Shown here: one piece after another, positions 34,401-45,170 of the stretch
How the letters are laid out: the number at the start of each line of letters is the position of its first letter
Position numbering within the stretch: the first letter of the stretch is position 1
Translations under genes and position numbers: made by a program
Notes under the pieces: generated by a model
Seen by the model: only the letters and a program-made list of their open reading frames with translations
What the model was told of the DNA's origin: nothing
Databases searched by the model: none
Source of the DNA: Petrosia ficiformis
Taxonomy: Eukaryota > Porifera > Demospongiae > Haplosclerida > Petrosiidae
DNA: 64,000 nucleotides
NCBI GenBank assembly: GCA_947044365.1
Contig: OX345636.1
Location: 45,695,037-45,759,036, forward strand
Direction: 5' to 3'

Positions 34401-36472
34401 TGGAGACACTGTAAAGAACATTGGCACAGTGGAGCCTAGTAAACATGGTGTTGGTGGTAATACTATCTTGTCTGGAAAAAAAGGGTCAACAAATTACCAT
34501 GCAGTTTCAAGATCAGTTGGAGTAATGCACAGAACTGGAGTAATTCCAGATACTATAGAAGAACATGAGTTAGAGAGCACTTCAAAAAATAGTATAAAGC
34601 TTGATTTGGTGAACAACCAACCTCCACAGGAAACCTCTACAACTGGATCAACAGTTTCTAATACTGACATACCACATAATCCCAAACCCACTTTTCCTTC
34701 TCCAAGTGAGAAAGTAATGCTGGAACCTATCAACAGTGACAACCTACCTACTGGGATTAACAGTTACCGATCTCCACTAATGCTCATACCTGCAAAATCA
34801 ATTGCTGAATTGCCAATCAAATCAGTAGCGCCAATGGGAGTTAAAAGGGTTCATAGTAGTGGAAATGTTAGCTCTCAGCAAAAAGAAATAGGAGGAGCTG
34901 GTAAAGGAAAGGGGTTACAGTCTCATTTGACATCTTCTACTGATCAAACTACTGGGAGAGGAAGACCGACTAGAGAAAAGGGGGCAAAATTAGTCAAAAG
35001 TAATTCTATACCATCAAATGTGAAGATAAGCAATGTTTCATTGAAGAAAAAGAGATCACTAGATGATGATATACCGATTGGACCTGGAGTGGTGCAGCAA
35101 CCACCAAAGAAAACCCCAAGTGGATCATCGTAAGTTAGTTATATTGTTGATCTGAAAATACATCCCTATAATTGTTGATGAAAGAAAGCAAAAACAAAAC
35201 AAAACAATATGCTGCTAATGTCTAATGTCCAAACTTCCTTAATGCCTGATATACAGTACAACAGCCTTTTATAGTGATTATCTTAATTTTCAAATGATTT
35301 TGTAAAACTTTGTAAAACTTTAGAAATATATTTCTGATAGAACAGTTATTATAGTTCTAGTTTTTATGCAAGCCACAGGCAGCATTTCTTCTACTGGTCT
35401 GTAGAGCTGGAGCATGTATTCTATTATTGCACAATGCCCATTAGTTCCCCAGCCCCCAGAATGACGTTGTCAACTACGTATGCAATGCATTTACGTATAT
35501 ACGTGTACGTACGTATACAATGCATGCACGTATGTATATATATAATATATAAACATACTTTTAACTCACAGGAAACCAATCATAGGGGTCAGGCCATAAA
35601 TACAAAACAAACTATAATTACTATCACAGGCAATATCTTTGTTAATACTAAGTAATGGACGTGTTCGTGTGTTTAACCTGTATATAATTGATTGTTTTCT
35701 GTCATTTGTTTTCAGACTTTCTAAACACTATCAAACAGGAATCTCTCCTTACTCTGTGAGTTGTATATAATAACTATCAATACAATCATTTATTTCCTTA
35801 TTTTCATATTTAGAAACCACTTTCAAGAAACCCAAGACCACGCTCAGTCAGAACCAAACCATCTCTAACAAAGTTAGTAGAGGGTTTAGCTAGTTAAACT
35901 TAAATCTTACCTTATGAAGAATGACAACTCCAACCTTTTCATTTTTTTATCTGATAACTTATAGCAATGCATTAATAGAGGTGTATTGTAATGCAATAAA
36001 ATAGAGAATTTTAAGATAAGTTATTCAAGTTACTTTCTGTTGTTATCGTTAAAAAAATAGTGATATGAATAATTATATCTGTTTTGTTGCAGGACGGATC
36101 CAGAAAATGTTAAGAACGAAGCAAGGACATCTAAAGTTACTAATGACTTGAAAGAAGCTGAAAAGAAGAAAAAACAGGAAGATCTAGAAAGAAGACAGAT
36201 GGAGAAAGAAAAGGTTTGGTTTATCATTCATGAATATACTATGAAGTGACTATTACATGTATGTATATTATTAGTGACACTCAATGCAAATACCTTTATA
36301 ATACCAGTTATGAATAGAACAAATATATAGTGTCATGATGAATGAATGCTCCATTTCTTTGCATACATTTTAAATGAAAACATTAGTTATGTTTCACAGT
36401 ATTTTCATTCACACAGTTATGGATTCACCTTTTTTATGGTCCATAGGGTCACCCCCACAGCTTTCCACGGGA

Positions 36473-36511
<39 letters not shown>

Positions 36512-38782
36512 CATACATATACATATATAATATATTTAACATGGATTCGAGGTGTGTATCAGCAATATCAGACCTGATATTGCTGATACACATCAAGAAG
36601 CTATGCTATTATAATATATTCTATACCTAACATGTACATCAATGTTACTTGACATCTACGGCTCTACCCCTTTTTTTCCATTTATCTCCAACTCTTTTCA
36701 ATTTACAACTTGACTGTGCATGCTCAGACTGATGCAACCTAATGAATATTATTGTTTTCATAACACACTCCCTCCCAGGTGTATATGGCCTATATATAAC
36801 ACACCTGGCGGCGCCTTTGATGTGGCTGTAACTATAGTATATATATATATATATATATATATAATTATATATATATATATATCTTTGCTACTTTGTGTCA
36901 CATATGTATTGCATACATTAGTTAAGGAGGCTGCATAATTCCAGGGACTCAACACACAGTTAATTAATGGGGGTGTGACACATAAAACAATTGTGCTCAG
37001 GCCAACAGAAAGCTTACATACAAACTGGAACTATATAATAGCTGTTTAGCTGAACGATATATTACTAACATTCTGTAAGAACATTTTAATGAGTAAAAAG
37101 AGTGATAATCAGATAACTATAACAGGCTGTTGGGTTTCAGACTGAGAAAGTCAGCAATGGTTCAGGAAGATGATATTCAAAAGTAATCAATCATAGGGAT
37201 ACTTCTTTCTCCACATACCTTGTTTGATAGTATTTCCCATTCAATATTCAGCGTATGACATACATGACTACATGACTTTTGCAGGAATTGATAGCTGCTC
37301 ATGAAAAAGAGAAGGTGAAATTGGAAAGAAAAGCAAAAGAAGAAATAGAACTTGCTAAAGAGAAAGAAGAAAGAATGTTAATGGAAATAAATGAGTTAAA
37401 AGAAAGAGTAGAAAAGGTAAATTTAATTAAATAATATGATGAGTAATACAACAATAGTAATTATACGTGTATACCACATACATGTACATCTTCGTGGTAG
37501 AGGTAGGTTATGTGCTTATACCATCCATGGCAAATTGGTTGAAGGCAGTATAAATCCTACCTCTAGCCATGCTAAACTCCTTATAAGGCATAGGTAAGTC
37601 TTTAAAAATTTGACAGGGAAACCAACAAATTATCTATAGTAGATGCTTGTACCAAGAATTAGGTCAACTTTTTATGTTGTAAATTGAACAGGTATAAACA
37701 TTTCAAAGCATGGTGTATGGGAATTTAACTTCCCTAGCATATCAAATGTTACCATGACAATTACCCGTGCATCATATGGTATTGAATTGTGATTCCCTTA
37801 TACCCAACAAAATTCAACCTTCAACAGCAGGTATGCCCAACAGTCTAAGAAATGAATGTCTATCTGATAATACATCTCCTGGAAGCTGTTCATCTGGTAT
37901 ATTCTCCATTACCTATGCATTTAGTCACACAGTTATAGACTCCCCAAATTCCCACTTCAGTTTGTGCTTACCATAAGCTGCTAATAATAGTTTTTGTTTG
38001 GACAAATGATAGCTATTATATTAAGCTATATCTAAAACCACAAGACAGTAACAAAATTTTTCTTTCTTTTCAAGATGGAAGCTGATAAAGATGTCATTAA
38101 ACATCTTCAAGAGCAAATCTCAAGTGTACAGGAGGTATGTGCATGCATGCAAATATTAACTTTATAATTCATTTGAGTAGTATAATTGAATGGTTGGGAG
38201 CCAGAGTGGTCTAACTGAAAATTCGACTACTAAATATTGTCCATATTGCAAAAAATGGCTTAAAAATGTATACAAACCACTATGAAAAAATAGGGAATAA
38301 ATTTGATTTCTTAAATTTTTCCCAGCTTCTACAACTATTTTTATGGTGTTTTGGTGTTAACCTGGGTATATTACTGCTTTGAGTTAGACCACTATGGCTC
38401 TCAGCCCTTCAATTATGATAGACTAAAAGTGAGTGAGTCTATAAGATAACATCAACATTCAATAATGTAGGATGTTGGGAATGAGCAGTGAATAATACCT
38501 TCCATCTCTGCCACAGTTCTAGTTCCATCCTTGATCTAATCCAAAACTATTATTAGGTTTAATTATGATTTTTATCCCTTCTTTATTTGCTTCTTAGAAA
38601 CAGCAAAGCCCTGTTGATTCAAGAAGAAAGGTTAGTGATCTTAGACTTAAATAGGATCTGAAGGATTTTATTTTGTTCTTTAGAGAGGAGGGTGGTTCAG
38701 AAGAGGAAGAACAACTGATACAGAAAACTCACCAGATGAAAATAGAAGTAGACCTACCAGTAGATTCTGTAATTTAATGTAA
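18082..38782 (+). CDS. NEK9: NEK9-like kinase with N-terminal DUF4347-like domain and C-terminal CaaX box, 26 exons
   Basis: Exons: 18082-18432, 19078-19275, 21193-21343, 22344-22563, 23617-23736, 24092-24233, 25435-25614, 26237-26388, 26506-26584, 27049-27203, 27376-27477, 28970-29131, 29214-29342, 30024-30096, 30433-30654, 31279-31387, 31697-32375, 33667-33826, 34201-35129, 35716-35755, 35814-35872, 36093-36213, 37285-37416, 38075-38134, 38598-38630, 38684-38782. All phases close: 1618 residues. Residues 46-200 match DUF4347 (VVHGQPG with H105; DILSC with C156). Kinase about 222-490: GQGAYG, K254, HRDLKTAN (D348), DFG (D366), [12 protein letters not shown]1-type repeats 532-848, including [18 protein letters not shown] at about 1130 resembles the NEK9 tail, and a charged coiled coil spans about 1472-1575. 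Human NEK9 (about 980 residues) acts downstream of PLK1 in spindle assembly; it lacks the N-terminal domain and the final CNLM farnesylation motif seen here. Confidence 0.9.
18450..18960. repeat. Two-copy direct repeat, about 250 bp, NEK9 intron 1
   Basis: 18450-18690 and 18700-18950 are near-identical: ACGTTGTATTATA, GATTAATGACCATGGCA, AATTGGGACAGTCAAGTG, CATCACTCTTTATCCTG, AATTACTGGATTTTCAGACA. The copies differ by small indels (TTTGTACGTGG only in the second). Confidence 0.85.
19535..20190 (-). mobile_element. Foldback element carrying a MULE-like transposase fragment, NEK9 intron 2
   Basis: Left arm 19535-19652 and right arm 20067-20190 are inverted copies (TGCACCTTCTGTCTGTTTTC against GAAAACAGACAGAAGGTGCA; AACAGAGGAATGAGGAATGG against ATTCCTCATTCCTCTGTCTG). 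Between them the minus strand encodes about 66 residues including [20 protein letters not shown] and [11 protein letters not shown]. The [20 protein letters not shown] pattern resembles, from memory, transposon-derived proteins with a MULE-type domain in corals and sponges. The fragment has no start codon and is not a host gene. Confidence 0.65.
20880..20990 (-). repeat. Dispersed repeat shared in inverse with 25680-25770
   Basis: AATTGGCTCAACAATGG and TTAGTGTGTGCATCATTAAG (reverse strand here) match 25690-25760 (AATTGGCTCAATAATGGTTA GTGTGTGCACC, then AAAGAGTTAATGCTGTTAGT). A shorter relative is at about 10185-10225. Family not recognised. Confidence 0.6.
21440..22180. repeat. GGAT satellite in NEK9 intron 3
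   Basis: Built of GGAT/TGGATCAA units with a higher-order pattern: GATCGACTGATAGATGG recurs at about 21509, 21587, 21672, 21766, 21865 and 21967, the spacing growing from about 78 to 102 bp. Long open frames here (MDGWMDG..) are repeat artefacts. Confidence 0.95.
22564..23560. repeat. TGTGTCTG minisatellite in NEK9 intron 4
   Basis: About 1 kb of TG-rich tandem DNA beginning at the donor of exon 4. The block TGCAAGTGTTTGTGTCTGGG recurs at about 22975, 23097 and, in varied form, 23227 and 23394, so the unit is roughly 120-165 bp. Cys/Val-rich frames on + and His/Thr-rich frames on - are artefacts. Confidence 0.95.
25680..25860 (+). repeat. Dispersed repeat, second copy (see 20880)
   Basis: Inverse counterpart of the repeat at 20880-20990, longer on its 3' side (GAGGTGCCAAATAAGAAGC). 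In NEK9 intron 7. Non-coding. Confidence 0.55.
27960..28095 (-). mobile_element. Reversed M1-family fragment, NEK9 intron 11
   Basis: CCCATTAATTGACTGAGCCC followed by TGGAATGATG is the reverse complement of the M1 core CATTCCAGGGGCTCAG..AATTAATGGG. AGAGGGATAGTCCAGTGGAC is a degenerate form of the M1 terminus. Confidence 0.55.
28281..28353 (+). tRNA. tRNA-like gene, anticodon GGA, type-I fold
   Basis: 73 bases fold as a cloverleaf: acceptor GCCTTGG/CTGAGGC with discriminator A, D arm GCTC..GAGC, anticodon stem TCTGT/ACAGA with loop CTGGAGT, T arm GTGGG-TTCGAAT-CCCAC. Internal promoters are consensus: box A TAGCTCAGTTGG and box B GGTTCGAATCC. Anticodon GGA would read Ser UCU/UCC, but eukaryotic serine tRNAs have a long variable arm and here it is only five bases (GTGTC). 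It may be a tRNA pseudogene or the head of a SINE, since a (TTTC)n tract follows 35 bp downstream. Located inside NEK9 intron 11. Confidence 0.75.
28389..28430. repeat. (TTTC)n microsatellite
   Basis: About ten TTTC units 36 bp after the tRNA-like gene. A simple-sequence tail here is what a tRNA-derived SINE would have. Confidence 0.9.
30744..31095. mobile_element. MITE with roughly 75-bp inverted ends, NEK9 intron 15
   Basis: Left end CAGGAGCGCATGAATCCC, AAGGAGCGTACAACAGC, GCTGTGTCAACCTTTGT is matched in reverse by the right end ACAAAGGTTGACACAGCG, TGTACGCTCCTTCC, TTCATGCGCTCCTGCTG. The middle contains CTAGCGCTAGCGCTAGCGCT, itself palindromic. No coding capacity. More GC-rich than its surroundings. 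Confidence 0.8.
32720..33590 (+). mobile_element. M1-family element split by a hAT insertion, NEK9 intron 17
   Basis: After removal of 32781-33237 and one 8-bp duplication the sequence reads continuously as M1: CACTTGCGCGAGTATGTG, GTAGTTAAGGAAGTTGCGTC, ATTCCAGGGGGCTCAG, GTGGCGCGTAAAAGAACGCG, CAAAGCAATCATAGGGATAC at 33562-33581. It is one of the best preserved M1 copies. Confidence 0.75.
32781..33237 (+). mobile_element. Internally deleted hAT transposon with transposase C-terminus
   Basis: TIRs TAGGGATGGGCGATA and TATCGCCCATCCCTA, with a perfect 8-bp target duplication ACTTGCGC at 32773-32780 and 33238-33245. Around 32945-33070 the plus strand retains the hAT dimerisation region: [17 protein letters not shown] then [16 protein letters not shown]. 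The rest of the transposase is gone. AT-rich TATCGATA repeats fill both ends. Confidence 0.88.
35375..35605 (-). mobile_element. Reversed M1-family fragment, NEK9 intron 19
   Basis: GCCCATTAGTTCCCCAGCCC and AACCAATCATAGGGGTCAGG are reverse complements of M1 core and terminus; the stretch between is ACGTATAC-type simple sequence. Confidence 0.5.
36440..37212 (+). mobile_element. M1-family element expanded by TA-rich and unrelated DNA, NEK9 intron 22
   Basis: Starts TCCATAGGGTCACCCCCAC then CTTTCCACGGG and ends CAATCATAGGGATACTTCTT. The core (GTTAAGGAGGCTGCATAATT, GACTGAGAAAGTCAGCAATG) matches M1. Three (TA)n tracts and a hairpin (TCAGCAATATCAG-ACC-TGATATTGCTGA, 36558-36586) lie within. Confidence 0.6.
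38187..38405. mobile_element. Short MITE, NEK9 intron 24
   Basis: GGGAGCCAGAGTGGTCTAAC at about 38195 is matched in reverse by GTTAGACCACTATGGCTCTC at about 38382. The interior is AT-rich and non-coding. 219 bp overall. Confidence 0.7.
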
Positions 38783-39467
38783 TAATTGTGATAAATTGTG
38801 AATAGTATCATGAAATATATATATCTGTTTTCATCACAGTACTAATTATGCATGTTGTAATGTGTCGTGGCATTTGATAAGGCATTTGATAATTATATCA
38901 TTTCAGCTCTTACATTCTTTTTAATTTGTAATGTAATTCTGTATGTACAATATTATTTGGCAAATAATACATTTCTCGGTTTCAGTGGAGTATTTGAAAT
39001 TGCATGTAACATAACAACTGCATTCAAGTGTCAAGATAGTTTGTACTCATTTAAGTTAGATTGCACAATTAAATAGATATATAGATAGTCTAATGTGATG
39101 TCCAACAGCTGTGAAACCAGCTTAAGCTTACGATTCCACAGTTTATATTCAGTACTTCTCCATTATTACATAATTATGCATTTTCTATATAATTACTCTA
39201 CAAAATCAATCTAAGATGATCATAGGAATGACAAATGTGTATAAAAAGTTAAGTTAGGTGTAATAATGATACCATCATTATCACTAGTTATATAAATTAT
39301 ACCAGTACAGTCTGTATTATTATACTTCTATTAACTTAATTATTCTACACAGCTACAGCACTATTTTAGCTCGGCGTAAGAGTGCGGTAAACGACCTAGC
39401 ATTTAGTGTCTGACCGTCTGTTAGAACCCACGTCCTTCGGTAAATATGGGCATGATGGGTTAACTAT
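38783..39467. other. Intergenic region after NEK9-like gene
   Basis: Probable NEK9 3' UTR, then AT-rich DNA. 39380-39460 (GGTAAACGACC..GTTAGAACCCACGT) resembles, in reverse, 47950-48030 in the duplicated region (ACGTGGGTTCTA..GGTCGTTTACC). No gene recognised. Confidence 0.5.
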
Positions 39468-39651
39468 GAAACGAACACGTCTGGAGGCAGAAATGGAGTC
39501 ACCTACTATCAGGAAAGTGGAACATGTTTAGTTCTATTCAAGAGTGTTTGACATCACTACCTTGTCATTAACCAATTTCATTTACTTATAAAATAAGCAT
39601 GGTTATAGCAATTAGTTCTTAATTGAATGTGCTATCCATTAGGTACATTGT

Positions 39652-40227
39652 TAGGTCTTGGCAAATCATGCTTAAAATTCAAGTTATTATATATGCTATG
39701 CTCCTATGCTCCTATGCATCATAGAGCTAATCATTATGCTCCCTGCAGTGACCTATTATGCTCAATCAGAGCTGCAGTAGGCAACCTTTAACCCACTGAG
39801 TCACATGGGCCAAAAATGCTGACTCAGCTACATGTACCAGCTTCAGCCTACCACAGCCTTATCTAGCAGCAGCTGACGGCACCCCAAGAGACGTGAACCC
39901 CTTAGAATGGTGGGAACACAACAAGGCAGCATTACTGAAGTGGAACCTTGGATTCAGCAACATTATTCTAGTACAGCCATCATCTGCAGCTGTTGAATGG
40001 GTCGGGTCTTCTCTGTCCTGAAGAAACATTTCACACAGTATCAAAACAGTTCTCTGCAAGACTATGTTGAAACAAGTGTAATGCTTGAATTAAATAATTC
40101 TTAATTAATTTTTTTGTGAAAAATAATAATTATGCTAAAAAAAATTGTCCTTATGCCCAATTATGCTCCAATCAAAAATGAGAGCTATTATGCTCAAAAT
40201 TATGCCAGCATAATGTGCCAAGCCCTA
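39652..40227 (+). mobile_element. hAT-derived element with broken transposase end; empty site in copy 2
   Basis: Inverted ends TAGGTCTTGGCAAATCATGC and GCATAATGTGCCAAGCCCTA, with a perfect 8-bp duplication TACATTGT at 39644-39651 and 40228-40235. Copy 2 has a single TACATTGT (around 48220), the empty site. Plus-strand remnants include VNPLEWWEHNKAAL and ILVQPSSAAVE, then, in another frame, LKKHFTQYQNSSLQDYVE. This is the order of the hAT C-terminal dimerisation region, broken by stops and a frameshift. 576 bp. Confidence 0.85.
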
Positions 40228-40459
40228 TACATTGTACATATGTTGTGGCATGATTATAGGATGTCTGTCAGCTTTGAAAATGAAAATAAGCTACATGAAT
40301 ATTTGCATATAATTATGTTTCCTTTAACTGCTGATATGAAGTGATGTAGTACAGATTGCAAGTACTAGTCAGCTACAGGCTGCTTTTTGCAGGTCTGTTA
40401 GTTGTTGAATACATTTGTAGTAGGAGAAATACAGCTGTCAGTTCTTGTAGTGGCTTATA

Positions 40460-40496
<37 letters not shown>

Positions 40497-41277
40497 TATA
40501 TATATATATATATAATTTTTATGTAAATTTTAATTGATCGTTTAGGTGAATGATTGTCATGATTGAATTTCTGTCTTTGCTGATTCTTTTGCACTGTAGT
40601 AAATAAATCACGTTTAAGCTGATCAAAACGAGTATTCAATTTTCGACCAAACAACAGTTCTGCAGGAGAATTTTCTGTAGTAGATTGTGGGGTGTTTCTA
40701 TATACAAAGAGAAACCACGCAACTTTATCTTTAATAGACCTTTCTCAAAGTTTCTTGAGACCTTGTTTAACTGTCTGTACCGCTCTTTTGGCCAAACCAT
40801 TCAAAGAGGGGTGGTATGCTGCTGAAGTTATGTGACGTAACCATTTTTGTGAGTAATTGTTTAAACTCTGCACTTATACTAAACAGGAACCATTATCAGT
40901 CACTACTGTCTGTGGAATCCCCATCTTGGTTCAACAGTTCCAACTGTCTTGTTCCAAATGGCTTAAGATTATCTTCTATTGTAGTTGGCCATTGAGTGTG
41001 AATGTATTCTGACACTTTTGTTAGAATTGGATCTCTTGTTGTCCATACTTGTACTTGCTTAGCCGTTACTGGAGACTTCTCTAGGAATTTCAACAGGAGA
41101 GCAGTTTCAGGTGGTAATGGAGGTGTTACTGTATCTAGCAAGGGCAGGCAACTCATAGCATCAGCATTCCCATGTTGTTTTGAATACTCATACATAGCTA
41201 AAGTGAGTGCCCATCTCTGAATCCTGGCTGAGGCTAGAGGGGGTACTGCCCTACATTCATTAAATAGACTCAACAAT

Positions 41278-44200
41278 CATAGAGTTCAGAACATGCCAGG
41301 GCTCATTAATTGCAATCAATAAAGGTTATTAAGTGGTTATTGATGATTATTAAAGTTATTAGTGGGAGTGATATTATATATAACTATAATTATATTTATA
41401 ACTGAACTGATAAAGTCAAAAGAGAGTTATATTGGCATTCTTGTGAGTCTGGGCAAACTTTAGGACGAGATCATTGATGGATTGCCAAAGCCGAGACGAA
41501 AGATCTCGCTCAATATAGAGAATGGCTAGATCGTCTAACCTCTGCTGAGACATTGTTGAGCGTAAAGACGTTTTCAGTCGACGAAGGGAAGAAAAGCTAC
41601 GCTCTACTGTTGCTGTTGAAGTCCCGAGTGTCATGGCTATCAGCAAGCACTCCCTTAGAACTGGAAATGCTTCTTTAACAGGATCAATGAGTTGTAGTAA
41701 ATGATGTAGACTTTCATCGTCCTCGGTGGTGGGATTTCTAACCAAGTAGTTCTTTAAAGTAGATACTTCGTTTTCTAAGTTGCCCTGAGGAAGAATATTG
41801 CTGTAGTGACTAAGGATTGGAGACAAGCAACTGGGTGAAAGGAAATGTTTAGATTTTGGATTGAGAGAACCAACAGATTTTAGTAGAGATATATTGATGT
41901 TGCTGAATCGTTCCTTCATCTCTAAAACAATCACATCGATTGTAGCAAAGTATACGTGAACTTTGCAGTTTTCACTTGATAGCTCTGGTAAAGTGTTGTT
42001 ACCAACAGTTTCTGTTGTTAGGACATAACTTTCCATTGCTGCTGGAGTGTGCCTCTGTCGTCTACTTCTGGGATGAGACATTTCTATGCCATGATGGTTA
42101 GCAAAAGCCACTGATTCTTGCCACAATAAATCCCACTGACCATCTGATTTCATACTCTCAAAAGTCTGAATAGTCGCTTGTATGAGGCTAGCAGCACTTC
42201 CATAGTCAAGTGATTCTTTTTGAAGCACATCTGAGAGTTTTGAGGTAATGCCGAGAACCTTCTTATATACTGTGAGACTAACTACAAAGTCATAAGATTT
42301 TAATCCAGCTAGAATTCCAGTTGCCTCAATTGCCTTCATTCTGTCAGTACCGTCGGCTGTGTTCTCAAGGGTTTCAAGTAGAGCTGGGTATGTTGCCATT
42401 ACTGATACTATTGAATCATATCGGCATGACCATCTAGTATCTGAGAGCTTTTTCAGTCTTATCTCTTTACCTCCCTTAGCCTTCTGAATAGAAAGAAAAA
42501 GCTCATGACACTTTGATGAAGAAAAAAAGACATATATGGACTGTAAATGTGCAAAAAAGTCAGAAGCTGCTTTTACTTGCTTAGACACATCAACCAGAAC
42601 CAAGTTAAGCCTATGAGCCGAGCAGTGGATGTATACAGCTTGAGGACATTTTTCCTTAATTATGGTTTGAACACCAGTATTACACCCACTCATAACTGAA
42701 GCCCCATCATAACATTGTGAGACAAGGTTGCCAAGATCAAGCTTAAGATCTGAAACTTTTTGAAAAATATAGTCAGCTAGGGCTCGTGCATTCAACTCAC
42801 TGCTAGTGTGAATCCTACAAACCTTTCTACTGTTCTTAATTTGTAAATGTATCTAAAGGCTATCGAAAGCTGCTCTCGTTTACTCATATCCTTGGATTCA
42901 TCTGCCAGTAATGTGTAATACTGTGCTTCGTGAAGCTCCTGTTCAATCATACCACGAATCTCAACTGAAAGAAAATGGATAATCTCATTCTGGAAGGATG
43001 GAGAAAGCCACACAGCACTTTTACTGTGCTTTTGGAAACGAATGCTGCAAAGAATTAATGATTGATCGTGACCTCAAAATGCTATCCCTTGTTGTGAAGA
43101 GAAGAGAACAGCCTCCATCAATGCTGCCACATACGCCCTGTTCTTACTGATCACTTGTGTTCCCATCTGATCCAATTGCATGCCAATGGAAGTCCCTGCT
43201 TTCGCTCTCATCTGATATTCTTTCCACGACATCATTGCTTCAGTATGAGCTTTTCCAGTTGAATGGACTGTTAGAATACCGTTTTTACCCAAAGCATGCT
43301 TCCAGTCCTTAAACCCTATCAAGAATCTACATGAAAAGCAAAAGGCTGCATCCAATTCCTTCGAGTATTCTAACCATGGGTATTGTTGGTACCACCTTTC
43401 CTGAAATGACCGACCAACCTTTCCAAACATGGTGACAGGAAATTCAATCACTGGTTGAACAGGGTTCTCAGTCTTATTGGCTGCTATATCTACCTGCCTA
43501 TTAGCACTACTAGTGGAAGTAGAAGCAACTGATAGTTGACTACTAAAACCTGTCATTGTTGGTGCTGTACTCATAGTACTGGAGGAAACACTGTCACTAC
43601 CTACCTCACTATGCTCATCCAGCTGTTCCAGTGACATTTCATCAACATCTATATAAAAGAGTGATCAATCATTATTTGTACTGAATCAATCATTATAGTC
43701 AATCTTACCATCACCTGTCTCTTCATTAGAGACACAGTCCTTTTTTGATGTTGATTCATCAACATTCCAAAAGTCTTTTAATGTCCTTTTCATTTGTCAC
43801 CAACTAAAATTTCAGCTGCTTAATTTATTCACATGTGCTCCTGTTTAACATGTGTGTAGGTGTTGCATTCATGGTTGTGGTCAATTAAGTGCATAATTTA
43901 ACATTAATTTAACATTAATTTAGATAATAATTATTTTCTGTACTGTTCTTTTTAGTACATGTTCTAAGTTCCAACATCATTCTGATTGTTCGTAGTCACT
44001 TCAGCTATTAATTTTTACTCACTCATCCTCCCTTGATAGCCGGCTGGAATATGGATCCTCAAAGGTTTATAAGACCACCAATCATCAATCATTAATTCTT
44101 TGCTTGTTTAATTTTTGACAGTTTTTATAATGTGGTTATTATGTATAAACAAGAGGTGTTGAATGGGTGTTCCCTCTTTCTATGTATACGTATAGGCGCG

Positions 44201-44326
44201 TGGCACTGCAATTCAATTAAATAACGCGCGTTACGCGACTATATATAGACACGTGGTACGCAACGAATAACTTTTTTCTTTTACCCGGGCAATGACCATG
44301 CCTGCCCGGGTATAAATACGCCTATG
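41278..44326 (-). mobile_element. 3.05-kb hAT transposon inserted in the gypsy remnant
   Basis: Flanked by the 8-bp duplication TCAACAAT (41270-41277 and 44327-44334). Removing the element and one duplication restores the gypsy RNase H reading frame across the junction, which fixes the boundaries. Termini are short (CATAG at both ends, inverted), with a CCCGGGC-centred palindrome near the right end (44284-44311). It encodes a TTF-zinc-finger/DUF4371 transposase. Absent from copy 2 of the duplication. Confidence 0.85.
41416..43793 (-). pseudogene. hAT transposase (ZMYM1-like), one stop and one frameshift
   Basis: Start MKRTLKDFWNVDE at 43793; first exon 43793-43709, GT-AG intron, second exon from 43648. 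In order: Ser/Thr-rich leader; TTF-type zinc finger (RSFQERWYQQYPWLEYS, DAAFCFSCRFL); DUF4371 region (YYTLLADESKDMSKREQLSI); catalytic core with SQCYDGASVMSG and HCSAHRLNLVL; C-terminal dimerisation region (TATVERSFSSLRRLKTSLR). About 770 codons, a normal full length. Broken by an in-frame TGA near 43070, where relatives have Arg (consistent with a CGA to TGA change), and a one-base frameshift near 42795. It is related to the domesticated vertebrate ZMYM1 group but is clearly the transposon gene. Confidence 0.88.
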
Positions 44327-45170
44327 TCAACAATAACTTATGATCTGTTAGTAATGAATATTGATGACCATACAAGTATGAGTGGAAACGTTTAACTCCA
44401 AACACACATGACAACCCTTCTTTTCAAGCTGAGAGTAGTTCTTCTCTGCTACTGATAGGGTGTGTGAAACATTTTAATAGGTTTCTCAGATCCATCTGAC
44501 ATTCGATGTGCTAACACTGCCCCAATGCCGTATGCAGATGCATCACACGACAGTATTAGTTCCTTCCGGGGGTCAAAATGAATTAGTAGTTGTGAAGAGG
44601 TTAACAGATCTGATTTGATTTTAATACTAACAATAGTCCATACAGTGTTACCACACAAACAAAATAAATGGTTACACCAACCTATCTATTTTGACAGTGT
44701 GGTAGTAACATTTAGCTAGCTAGCTAGATCTACTCGGTATACAGGAATATTTGCATATTATATAATGTTCCTTAACTGCTGATGTGAAGTGCCTTAGTAC
44801 TACATAGTCAGGCTGCTATATATATGCACATGGTCTATCAATCATCTCAGCAGTTATGGAGGAGATATAATAACGTGTAATTATGATGTATTCCACCTAG
44901 TACATGTAAGTATGTATGTATGTACATGATGTGTACACAATAACTTCTTTGTGTACCTAAATATTTTGTTGTCTAATTTAAATCTAAAGCAGTCTAGAAA
45001 CCCTAAATTTGAACATTAACTGTACACCATCACATCCCTCATCAGCTTAACCACACCACTATACACACCCACTATATGTGGTTAATAATACAAGTTTACA
45101 CTAATTATGAAATTTCACACTAAAAGACAATTCGAGGTGTAGGTTCTATATAATAATAGTAACCATGAAT

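Larger units (their letters stand above)
40520..44700 (-). mobile_element. Ty3/gypsy retrotransposon remnant, copy 1
   Basis: Decayed pol fragments on the minus strand. 44658-44449: RT/RNase H junction ([34 protein letters not shown]). 41276-40896: RNase H to integrase linker (SARIQRWALTLAMYEY, KQHGNADAMSCLPLL). 40720-40560: integrase C-terminal region. Gag, protease and most of RT are absent, and frames are shifted in several places. Interrupted at 41278-44326 by a hAT transposon. TA-rich DNA and possible LTR-like blocks (AACTGCTGATGTGAAGTG at about 40325 and 44772) flank it, but I cannot prove LTRs. Confidence 0.75.
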
